DNA of 64,000 bases from WHSW01 sp963777775 (lineage in GTDB: Bacteria > Actinomycetota > Thermoleophilia > Solirubrobacterales > 70-9), in contig CAVZRL010000009.1 of assembly GCA_963777775.1 (NCBI GenBank), positions 434,001 to 498,000 of the forward strand. Direction: 5' to 3'. The notes under the pieces were generated by a model. That model worked only from the letters and a program-made list of their open reading frames with translations, was not told the DNA's origin and ran no database searches. Every line of letters begins with the position of its first letter. Positions within the stretch are counted from its first letter, which is position 1. The translations under genes were made by a program, and so were the position numbers. Shown here piece by piece: positions 8,495 through 15,805 of the stretch.

Positions 8495-9362
8495 GTGAGG
8501 TGGTTACGCGAGCACGCGCTCAACTTCTACGCGGGATTGGCGATCGCCTACATGCTGATCCCGATCGCGATCATCGCGCTGTTCTCGTTCAACGATCCGG
8601 CCGGCCGTTACAACTTCACCTGGGAGGGGTTCACGCTCGATCACTGGAAGGACCCGTTCGCGATCGAGCAGCTCACCGACGCGATGATCTTGAGCCTCGA
8701 GCTGGCCGCGGTGGCGACCGTGATCTCGACCGTGCTCGGGACCCTGATCGCGATGGCGCTGGTCCGCTACGAGTTCTTCGGCCGCCGGGCCTCGAACTTC
8801 CTGATCGTGATCCCGACCGCCACCCCGGAGGTGGTGATCGGGGCGGCATTGCTGTCGATGTTCCTGCTTGCCGCCGTTCGTCGACTTCATCAGCCTCGGC
8901 TTCCCGAGTCTGGTCGTCGCCCACGTGATGTTCTCGATCAGCTTCGTGGTCATCGTCGTGCGCTCGCGGCTGATCGGCTTCGACCGCTCGCTCGAGGAGG
9001 CCGCCCGCGACCTCGGCGCGAGCGCCTTCACCACCTTCCGCACCGTCACCCTGCCGCTGCTGATGCCGGGGATCGTCGCCGCCGCGCTGCTCGCCTTCGC
9101 GCTCTCGATCGACGACTTCGTGATCTCCAACTTCAACGCCGGGCAAGAAGTCACCTTCCCGCTCTACATCTACGGTGCATCCCAGCGCGGGATCCCGGTC
9201 GAGGTCAACGTGCTGGCGACGATGCTGTTCCTGGTCACCGCGCTGGCGATGGGGTTCACGGTCTGGCAGCAGCGCCGGGCCGAGAAGCTGGCCGCGGTGC
9301 AGCCCGAGGACGAGCCGACCCCGCTCGCCGGACCCCCGGCCGCCTCGCCGGCGCCCGGCTAG
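8495..9362 (+). pseudogene. potC: Polyamine ABC transporter permease (PotC type), frame-broken
   Basis: The PotC partner permease is encoded in two overlapping reading frames. The first frame gives the N-terminal half, from MRWLREHALNFYAGLAIAY to ALLSMFLL. From about 8867 the family sequence continues one frame later as LPPFVDFISLGFPSL, AHVMFSISFVV, the EAA loop EEAARDLGASAFTTF, and a C-terminus ending at the TAG at 9360. Removing one T from the TT at 8868-8869 would restore MFLLPPFVDF. The rest of the protein is well conserved, with no further stops, so a sequencing error or very recent mutation is more likely than an old pseudogene. Neighbouring genes and spacing match a pot operon. Confidence 0.88.
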
Positions 9363-9372
9363 CATCGAGTCG

Positions 9373-10842
9373 GTGAGCGAGATCGAGACCAGGCTGCTGA
9401 TCGGCGGCGAGCGGGTGGCGGGCGACGGCACACCGCTCGCGGTCGAGAACCCGTTCTCCGAGCAGACCGTGGCAACGGTCGCCACGCCCTCGGCCGAGCA
9501 GCTCGACGCCACGATCGCCGCCGCGGCCGAGGCCCAGCGGGGCTGGGAGCGCACCCCCGCGGTCGAGCGCGGCGAGATGCTGCACGAGGCCGCGACGCGG
9601 ATCCGCGACCGCACCGACGAGCTCGCCGAGCTGATGACGCTCGAGGGCGGCAAGCCGCGGGTCGAGAACGTCGACGAGATCGGCTGGACCGCGGCCGCGT
9701 TCGACTACTACGCCGAGATCGGTCGTGACTCGGCCGGGCGCGTGATCCCCTCGATCGAGGCCTCGCAGCTCGCGCTCGTGGTCAAGGACCCGGTCGGCCC
9801 GGTCGGCTGCATCGTGCCCTGGAACTACCCGCTGCTGCTTTTGGCCTGGAAGCTCGCCCCGGCGCTCGCGGCCGGCAACGCCACCGTCTGCAAGCCCTCG
9901 GAGCTGACCCCGCTCTCCACCCTGGCGCTCGCGGACTGCTTCAGCCACCTCCCGGACGGGGCCGTCAACGTCGTCGCCGGCGCCGGTGACGTCGGCGCCT
10001 CGATCGTCGGCGATGCGAGAATCGAGTGCGTCGCCTTCACCGGCTCGGTCGAGACCGGGAAGCGGATCGCGGCCGTCTGCGCCGAGCGGGTCGCACGCGT
10101 CAACCTCGAGATGGGCGGCAAGGACCCGTTCATCGTCTGCTCGGACGTGGCGCCGAAGATCGGGATCGCCGCCCGCGGCGGCGCTTGGGCGGCGTTCCTG
10201 AACGCGGGCCAGGTCTGCACCTCGGCCGAGCGCTTCTACGTCATGGGCGACGTCTACGACGAGTACCTGGAGGCGTTCGCCGAGCACACCCGGACACTCG
10301 TCGTCGGCGACCCGATGGACCCGCGGACCGACGTCGGGCCGATGGTTTCCGCCGCCCAGCGCGAGAAGGTCGTCGACCAGGTCGAGGCCGCGGTGGCCGG
10401 CGGCGCCGAGCTGGTCGTCGGCGGCGACGGGGCGGGGCACGAGCGCGGGCACTTCTTCTCCCCGGCGGTGGTCACCGGCGCCGCCGCCGAGACGGGGCTG
10501 CTGAGCGAGGAGACGTTCGGCCCGGTCGCGCCGCTGGTCCGGGTCGGTTCGCTCGACGAGGCGATCGAGCTCGCGAACTCGACCCGGTTCGGGCTCGGGG
10601 CTAACGTCTACACGGAGGAGATGGCGACGATGCTGCGCTGCATGCGCGAGCTCAAGGCCGGGACGGTGTGGTTCAACGACCCGCTGACCGACAACGACGC
10701 GGGCCCGTTCGGCGGCTTCAAGCAGTCGGGGCTCGGGCGCGAGCTCGGGCGCGAGGGGCTCGAGGCCTTCCAGGAGACCAAGCACGTGCACATCGAGACC
10801 GAGATCGAAGCGAAGGAATGGTGGTACCCCTATGGCGACTGA
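9373..10842 (+). CDS. NAD(P)-dependent aldehyde dehydrogenase
   Basis: A complete 489-residue aldehyde dehydrogenase. Visible active-site elements are Asn150-type PWNYPLLLL, the general base Glu246 in NLEMGGKDP, and catalytic Cys282 in NAGQVCTSAERF. The C-terminal FGGFKQSGLGRELG block closes the fold. The GTG at 9373 is chosen because upstream in-frame sequence overlaps potC. The gene begins 10 bases after potC and overlaps the next dehydrogenase by 11 bases, so it belongs to the polyamine operon. The sequence style is close to betaine- or aminobutyraldehyde dehydrogenases. It and the edge gene at position 1 are two related enzymes in one island and may act on successive aldehydes. Confidence 0.94.
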   Translation: MSEIETRLLIGGERVAGDGTPLAVENPFSEQTVATVATPSAEQLDATIAAAAEAQRGWERTPAVERGEMLHEAATRIRDRTDELAELMTLEGGKPRVENVDEIGWTAAAFDYYAEIGRDSAGRVIPSIEASQLALVVKDPVGPVGCIVPWNYPLLLLAWKLAPALAAGNATVCKPSELTPLSTLALADCFSHLPDGAVNVVAGAGDVGASIVGDARIECVAFTGSVETGKRIAAVCAERVARVNLEMGGKDPFIVCSDVAPKIGIAARGGAWAAFLNAGQVCTSAERFYVMGDVYDEYLEAFAEHTRTLVVGDPMDPRTDVGPMVSAAQREKVVDQVEAAVAGGAELVVGGDGAGHERGHFFSPAVVTGAAAETGLLSEETFGPVAPLVRVGSLDEAIELANSTRFGLGANVYTEEMATMLRCMRELKAGTVWFNDPLTDNDAGPFGGFKQSGLGRELGREGLEAFQETKHVHIETEIEAKEWWYPYGD

Positions 10843-12319
10843 GGAACAAGGCGCCTCAACAGCGGCGCGAGCGACGCGAACCCTGCGCAACTACGTCGGG
10901 GGCGGTTGGGTCGAAGCCGCCGCGGGCGGCACGCTCGAGGACCGAAACCCGGCAACCGGCGGGCTGAACGCGCTGGTCCCGCTCTCGGGCGCCGCCGACA
11001 TCGACGCCGCAGCCCGGGCGGCGCGCGAGGCCCAGCCCGCTTGGCGGGCGGTCGCGCCCCAGAAGCGCGCCCGCGCCGTGATCGCGCTTCGCGATTCGCT
11101 CTGGGAGCGGCGCGATGAGATCGCCCGGCTGGTCACCGAGGACATGGGGAAGACTCTCGACGACGCGCGCGGCGAGGTCGTGCGCGGGATCGAGTCGACC
11201 GAGGCCGCCTGCGGCATCCCGCACCTGCTCAAGGGCGAGAACCTCGAGGGCGTCGCCTCGGGCGTCGACGTCGAGCTCGTTCGCCAGCCGGTCGGCGTGG
11301 TCGCGGCGATCACCCCGTTCAACTTCCCGGCGATGATCCCGCTCTGGTTCCTGCCCTTCGCGATCGCCTGCGGCAACAGCTTCATCCTCAAGCCGTCCGA
11401 GCGCGACCCTCGCCCGTCGGAGCTGATCTTCGAGCTGATCGACTCGATCCCGGAGCTGCCCGACGGGGTCCTCAACCTCGTCCACGGAGCCCACGACGCG
11501 GTCAACGGGCTGCTCGACCACCCGCAGATCGACGCGATCTCCTTCGTCGGCCAGGCCTCGACCGCGCGCTACATCGCCGAGCGCTCGGCCGCCAACGGCA
11601 AGCGCTTTCAGGCGCTCGGCGGGGCCAAGAACTCGCTCGTCGTGATGCCCGACGCCGACCTCGACCTGACCGTGTCCGCGATCATGTCCTCGGCCTTTGG
11701 CGCCGGCGGGCAGCGCTGCCTGGCCGGGTCGGTCGCGGTGCTCGTCGGCACCCGCGCCGAGCAGGACCGCGCCCTGGATGCGCTCGCCGCGGCCGCCGCC
11801 GACCTCGGCGTCGGTCCGGGCGATCAGGAAGGCGTCGAGGTCTGCCCGCTGGTCGGCCCCGAGGCGCGCGAGCGGATCGCCGGCGCGATCGAGGCGGCCG
11901 AGGGCGGCGAGGACGAGGTGATCCTCGACGGGCGCCGCGACCCGGGCCCAGGCGGGACGCTGATCGGCCCCTCGATCGTCGCCACAACCGACACCGAGTC
12001 CGATCTCGCCCGCGAGGAGCTGTTCGGCCCGCTGCTGGCCGTCGTCCGCGTTTCAGACCTCGACGGGGCGCTGGAGTTCGCCAACGGGTCGAGATACGGA
12101 AACGCGGGCTCGATCTTCACCAGCTCGGGGGGCGCCGCTCGGGCCTACCGCTGGGGCGCCGAGGCCGGAATGTTGGGCGTCAACGTCGGCGTCGCGGCGC
12201 CGGTTGCCTGGTTTCCGTTCAGCGGCTGGAAGGACTCGCTCGACGGCGACCTGCACGCCAACGGGACCGACGCGGTCGACTTCTACACCCGCAAGAAGGT
12301 GGTCACCAGCCGCTGGTGA
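10832..12319 (+). CDS. mmsA: CoA-acylating methylmalonate-semialdehyde dehydrogenase (MmsA-like)
   Basis: A 495-residue member of the aldehyde dehydrogenase superfamily with MmsA hallmarks. These are VVAAITPFNFPAMIPLWFLP (Asn164), the RFQALGGAKN loop, in which the usual general-base glutamate is absent as expected for CoA-dependent enzymes, and catalytic Cys296 in GQRCLAGS. Such enzymes convert malonate- or methylmalonate-semialdehyde with NAD and CoA to acetyl- or propionyl-CoA. In this operon it could receive a 3-carbon semialdehyde from beta-alanine or aminopropyl moieties of polyamines. The ATG lies inside the previous gene, suggesting translational coupling. Family assignment is strong; its place in the pathway is inference. 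Confidence 0.92.
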   Translation: MATEEQGASTAARATRTLRNYVGGGWVEAAAGGTLEDRNPATGGLNALVPLSGAADIDAAARAAREAQPAWRAVAPQKRARAVIALRDSLWERRDEIARLVTEDMGKTLDDARGEVVRGIESTEAACGIPHLLKGENLEGVASGVDVELVRQPVGVVAAITPFNFPAMIPLWFLPFAIACGNSFILKPSERDPRPSELIFELIDSIPELPDGVLNLVHGAHDAVNGLLDHPQIDAISFVGQASTARYIAERSAANGKRFQALGGAKNSLVVMPDADLDLTVSAIMSSAFGAGGQRCLAGSVAVLVGTRAEQDRALDALAAAAADLGVGPGDQEGVEVCPLVGPEARERIAGAIEAAEGGEDEVILDGRRDPGPGGTLIGPSIVATTDTESDLAREELFGPLLAVVRVSDLDGALEFANGSRYGNAGSIFTSSGGAARAYRWGAEAGMLGVNVGVAAPVAWFPFSGWKDSLDGDLHANGTDAVDFYTRKKVVTSRW

Positions 12320-12322
12320 GGC

Positions 12323-13396
12323 TCAGGCGGCGGGCAGCAGGCTGAGCGGCTCGGCGCCGGGCTCGTCCGCGCGGCCGTCCGTCGCAAAGGAAGCGACCCT
12401 GACTCCGAGCAAACGCACCGGGCGGGGCGGGGCGTAGGCGCGGAGCAACGAGACGGCGGTCGCCGCGATCACCGGCGCCCGGTCGGTCGGGGTGTCGAGC
12501 GTCTGGACCCTGGTGACGGTGGTCCAGTCGTCGAGCCTGACCTTGATCCCGATCGTCCGTCCGGCGAGGCCCCGCCCCGCGAGCTCGCCCGCCAGCCGAT
12601 GCGCCTGCTCGGCCAGAGTCCGCTCGAGCCGCCCGGGATCCGCGATGTCGTGGTCGAAGGTGGTCTCGACCGAACGCGACTTGGCGCGCCGCCGGGCGAC
12701 CGGGGAGTCGTCGCGAAAGTGGGCGCGCTGGTGGAGGCCGCGGCCGTGACTGGGGCCGAGCCGGCGCACGAGGTCATCGACCGAGTGCGCCTGCAGGTCG
12801 CCGATCGTCTCGATCCCGATCGCGCCGAGGCGCTCGGCGGTCTTCGGGCCGACCCCGGGGATCAGCCGGGGCGGGTCGAGGGCGAAGCGGCGCGCCGCCT
12901 GCTCGCGGGTGAGGACGACGAACCCGCGCGGCTTCTCGGCGTCGGAGGCGACCTTGGCGACCAGCTTGTTCGGCCCGATGCCGACCGACGCGTCGAGCCG
13001 CAGCCGCTCGCGGATCGCCCGCACGAGGGCGCTCATCTTCGCCACCGGATCGGGGACCCCCGAGAGGTCGAGGTAGACCTCGTCGAGCGAGACCGGCTCG
13101 CTCGGCACGCCCAGCGCCTCGACGATCCCGATCACCTCCCGCGAGCGCTCGCGGTAGTGCGCCATGTCGACCGGCAGGTGGACGAGCTCCGGACAGCGCC
13201 GCTTCGCGTGCGCGACCGGGATCGCCGAGCCGACGCCGAACGGACGGGCCTCGTAGGAGGCGGTCGTGACCACCGCGCGCGGCCCGCTCCCGGCGACGAT
13301 CACAGGCCGGCCGCGCAGCTCGGGACGGCGCAGCAGCTCCACCGCGACGTAGAACGCGTCCATGTCGAGGTGGGCAATACACCGTCGCCGAGCCAT
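12323..13396 (-). CDS. dinB: DNA polymerase IV (Y-family)
   Basis: A 357-residue translesion DNA polymerase. The catalytic palm starts MARRRCIAHLDMDAFYVAVE, with the metal-binding LDMDAFY, and the second acidic motif is EPVSLDEVYLDLSG. A helix-hairpin-helix region (RLIPGVGPKTAERLGAIG) and a little-finger domain with SRSVETTFDHD follow. The ATG at 13396 aligns with the family start. An upstream in-frame extension is unlike the family and was excluded. The C-terminus ends without an obvious beta-clamp pentapeptide that I could identify with confidence. It converges with mmsA, leaving 3 bases between the two stops, so no separate terminator fits there. Confidence 0.95.
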   Translation of the reverse strand: MARRRCIAHLDMDAFYVAVELLRRPELRGRPVIVAGSGPRAVVTTASYEARPFGVGSAIPVAHAKRRCPELVHLPVDMAHYRERSREVIGIVEALGVPSEPVSLDEVYLDLSGVPDPVAKMSALVRAIRERLRLDASVGIGPNKLVAKVASDAEKPRGFVVLTREQAARRFALDPPRLIPGVGPKTAERLGAIGIETIGDLQAHSVDDLVRRLGPSHGRGLHQRAHFRDDSPVARRRAKSRSVETTFDHDIADPGRLERTLAEQAHRLAGELAGRGLAGRTIGIKVRLDDWTTVTRVQTLDTPTDRAPVIAATAVSLLRAYAPPRPVRLLGVRVASFATDGRADEPGAEPLSLLPAA

Positions 13397-13472
13397 GGCC
13401 GACAGCGTATGCCAGGGCCCGGAAGAAATCGGATAGCCCCGAGACGCTGTCAAGCGCGGACAGCCGCCCGAC

Positions 13473-14252
13473 CTACGCCACGCAGCGCTTGCTCTGCGAG
13501 GGCAGCTTGACCTTCTGGTCGTGCTTGACGCGGAGCAGCTCCTCGCGCCCCTCGCCACCGGACGTCTTGACCGCCAGTACGAGGCCGACGCCCGGGGCGT
13601 ACATCTTGTACTCCGAGACCTTCGGCTCGAGTGGTACGAGGTCCTTGGTCAAGAGGACGCCGGTGAAGTGGCCGAACGGGACCTCGGTCTGCTCGTTGAC
13701 GCTCAGCACCGCGGCCTTGTCCTCGGCCTTTCCGGCGTAGTACTCCTGCCGGTACTCCAGCCCCGGTTCGGGATCGGCGGGCATGATCACGCCCGGTTGG
13801 GCGCCATCCACCCCGGCCTCGAAGGAGCCAGAGTGGTTCTTGATCTTGCCCTTCTTGCACTCGACCGTGTCCTCGCCGAGGTACCAGACGTTGCCGTCAG
13901 AGTCCTGGGCGTACCAGTCGAACGTGTCTTCGACCACCTTGCCTCGCTCGGTCACGCGGTCGTGGACGATGCGCGCGATGACGCCGTTGGCGATCAGCTT
14001 GGTCCTGTTGCTGACGCTGAGCACCACCCGCTGCTTGGTGTCCCCGTCCGTCTCGCGGTAGACATAGCGGTCTCCGGGGACCAACGGGAAATACGGGTTG
14101 TCGATCCGGGTGCTGAACTTCGCGGGATCGAGCTCGACCGGCTCGCTGCCCTGCGGGAGCTTCGCCGCCGCGATTGTCGGGCTCGCCGCGACGGCGAGCG
14201 TCACGCTCAGCAGGCCGAGCGCGATTCCGATCCGTCGAATTGGATTGAGCAT
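13473..14252 (-). CDS. Secreted protein, paralogue of the lipoprotein at 22.8-23.6 kb
   Basis: A 259-residue exported protein of unknown function. The N-terminus MLNPIRRIGIALGLLSVTLAVAA is a Sec signal peptide with a probable AAA-type cleavage and, unlike its paralogue, no lipobox cysteine. The mature part shares many blocks with the protein encoded at 22798-23562: LPQGSEPV, IDNPY, IANGV, WYAQDS, WYLGE, GSFEAGVDGAQPG and PADPEPG followed by YRQEYY. Start choice: ATG at 14252 has AAGGGGAAG at good spacing, while a GTG six bases upstream is too close to it. Three 11-base TCTCATC-type repeats lie about 90-115 bases upstream. Loss of the lipid anchor in one paralogue suggests different locations for the two copies. 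I do not recognise a characterised family. Confidence 0.85.
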   Translation of the reverse strand: MLNPIRRIGIALGLLSVTLAVAASPTIAAAKLPQGSEPVELDPAKFSTRIDNPYFPLVPGDRYVYRETDGDTKQRVVLSVSNRTKLIANGVIARIVHDRVTERGKVVEDTFDWYAQDSDGNVWYLGEDTVECKKGKIKNHSGSFEAGVDGAQPGVIMPADPEPGLEYRQEYYAGKAEDKAAVLSVNEQTEVPFGHFTGVLLTKDLVPLEPKVSEYKMYAPGVGLVLAVKTSGGEGREELLRVKHDQKVKLPSQSKRCVA

Positions 14253-14338
14253 TGGCACTTCCCCTTCGTTTCAGGCGGGATCTGCCCCGCCGTTTTTGCT
14301 TGTCAGGGAGGTGTGTATGCGGGCCCGGTGAGGGGGCG

Positions 14339-14367
14339 ATGAGATTTCGGTGAGACGCGGATGAGAG
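14339..14367 (-). promoter_or_regulatory. Three 11-base-period TCTCAT/TCTCAC direct repeats (putative response-regulator operator)
   Basis: Read on the top strand, ATGAGA at 14339, GTGAGA at 14350 and ATGAGAG at 14361 are spaced exactly 11 bases apart. On the coding strand of the secreted-protein gene they read CTCTCAT, GTCTCAC and ATCTCAT. The same unit and period occur upstream of the paralogous lipoprotein, the PepSY gene and the OmpR-type regulator gene. OmpR/PhoB-family regulators bind head-to-tail half-sites with about this spacing. The binding protein is inferred. Confidence 0.65.
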
Positions 14368-14376
14368 TCGCCGTAT

Positions 14377-15774
14377 TCAGCGTCCGATGTGGATCCCTAC
14401 ACGCTCGGGGATCCCTGCCACCAGCCTGGTCAGGGAGCCTGGGCGCTCGCCGCGCTCCATCGCCTCCTCCTGGCGCAGGATCGCGCGGCGGATGATCCGC
14501 CCGCCGACATAGCGGAACGGCTCGGGCGGGACCCGGAGCGGCTCCGGCTCGACGAAGGCGAGCGAGGCCGGCGCATCGCGACGCTCGAGCGCCAGCGAGG
14601 CGAGCGAGCGGCCGACCATGTGCGACGGGCCGACGCCGTGACCGGAGTAGCCGAAGCCGGCGTGGATTCGATCGTCGATCTCGACCACGACCGGGAGGTG
14701 GCTCGGCGAGACGTCGACCGGCCCGCCCCAGGCGAGCTCGATCCGGCGCTCTCCCAGATCCGGGAAGAAGCGCACCAGGTGGCGCTCGACCTCGGCGATC
14801 ACCTCGGGGTCGACCTCCGCCCGCCCGCCGGTGCGGGCGCCGCGGACGACGTCTCCGGCACCCCATCCGAACGCGATCCTGCCGTCGGGGGTGGTGCGGA
14901 AGTAGTGGACCATCGCCCGAGCGTCGGTGATGCACTCACCGCCGGTCCAGCCGAGCTCCTCGAGCAGATCCGGGACCGGCTCGGTGATCACCATGTGGCT
15001 CGAGGTGACCGTCAGCCGGCGGCGCAGGCGCGGCACGCCGACCAGGGCCCCGCCGGTCGCCATCACCGCGGCCCCGGCGACGACCTCTCCGCGCCCGCAG
15101 CGCACCACGACGTCGCCGCCCCGCCGGCTCACGTCGACGACCGGAGTGTTCTCGAACAGGCTCACCCCCGAGGCCCTGACACGGTCGCGAAGCCCGCGCG
15201 CGAGCCGTGCCGGCTGCACGGTCGCCGCGCCCGGATAGAGGGCACCGGCGCGAAAGACCGGCGAGGCACAGCGTGACCGAACCTCCTCCGCGCTCAGCCG
15301 CACGCAGGCGCCGGCCAGGCCGAGCTCGTCGCAGGCAGCGATCACGTCCGCGGAGTCGCCGTCCCAGGCCGGGGCGGTGGAGACGCGCATGTAGCCGCCG
15401 CGTCGATACCAGGCGTCGACCTGCTGCTCGACGCAGAAGCTCCCGATCGCGTCGACGGAGGCCTGGGCAGCGAGCGCGAGCTCGCGGGCCGGTTCGTCGC
15501 CGAACCGCTCCCGCATCACCGGCAGCCAGTACCAGAGCGCGTTGCAGAAGCCGCCGTTGCGGCCGCTCGGCCCCGCTCCGGCGAGCCCGGCCTCGACCAC
15601 GACGACCTCGGCATCGGGCTCGATCGCCTTCAGATGCCAGGCCGTCCACAGCCCGGTGTAACCGGCGCCGACGACGACGACGTCGGCACGTCGGTCGCCG
15701 GGCAGGGGCGGACAGGGGTCGAGCTCCCCCGCCTCGTCGAGCCAGAATCCCGCTGCGGTGTGCCGCTGGGCCAC
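14377..15774 (-). CDS. FAD-dependent oxidoreductase, DAO/PuuB-like amine oxidase
   Basis: A 465-residue flavoprotein of the D-amino-acid-oxidase superfamily. The FAD-binding Rossmann motif is VVVVGAGYTGLWTAWHL at about residues 31-47. The family segment GAGPSGRNGGF at about 67-77 is typical of gamma-glutamylputrescine oxidase (PuuB/OrdL)-like enzymes. The C-terminal block FGYSGHGVGPSHMVGRSLA closes the FAD site. Such enzymes oxidise amines or N-methyl amino acids with oxygen, giving an aldehyde, ammonia or amine, and hydrogen peroxide. The nearby polyamine island makes an amine substrate plausible. It is separated by a short gap from ppk upstream and has no obvious operon partner. Confidence 0.85.
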   Translation of the reverse strand: MAQRHTAAGFWLDEAGELDPCPPLPGDRRADVVVVGAGYTGLWTAWHLKAIEPDAEVVVVEAGLAGAGPSGRNGGFCNALWYWLPVMRERFGDEPARELALAAQASVDAIGSFCVEQQVDAWYRRGGYMRVSTAPAWDGDSADVIAACDELGLAGACVRLSAEEVRSRCASPVFRAGALYPGAATVQPARLARGLRDRVRASGVSLFENTPVVDVSRRGGDVVVRCGRGEVVAGAAVMATGGALVGVPRLRRRLTVTSSHMVITEPVPDLLEELGWTGGECITDARAMVHYFRTTPDGRIAFGWGAGDVVRGARTGGRAEVDPEVIAEVERHLVRFFPDLGERRIELAWGGPVDVSPSHLPVVVEIDDRIHAGFGYSGHGVGPSHMVGRSLASLALERRDAPASLAFVEPEPLRVPPEPFRYVGGRIIRRAILRQEEAMERGERPGSLTRLVAGIPERVGIHIGR

Positions 15775-15805
15775 CGGAGTGAGTCTATGAAGTCGGACCG
15801 CTGAC

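Noticed and set aside
8860..8872. Programmed ribosomal frameshifting in potC
   Set aside because: No slippery heptamer, nearby stop codon arrangement or stimulatory structure could be recognised, and other genes in the window show comparable single-base breaks.
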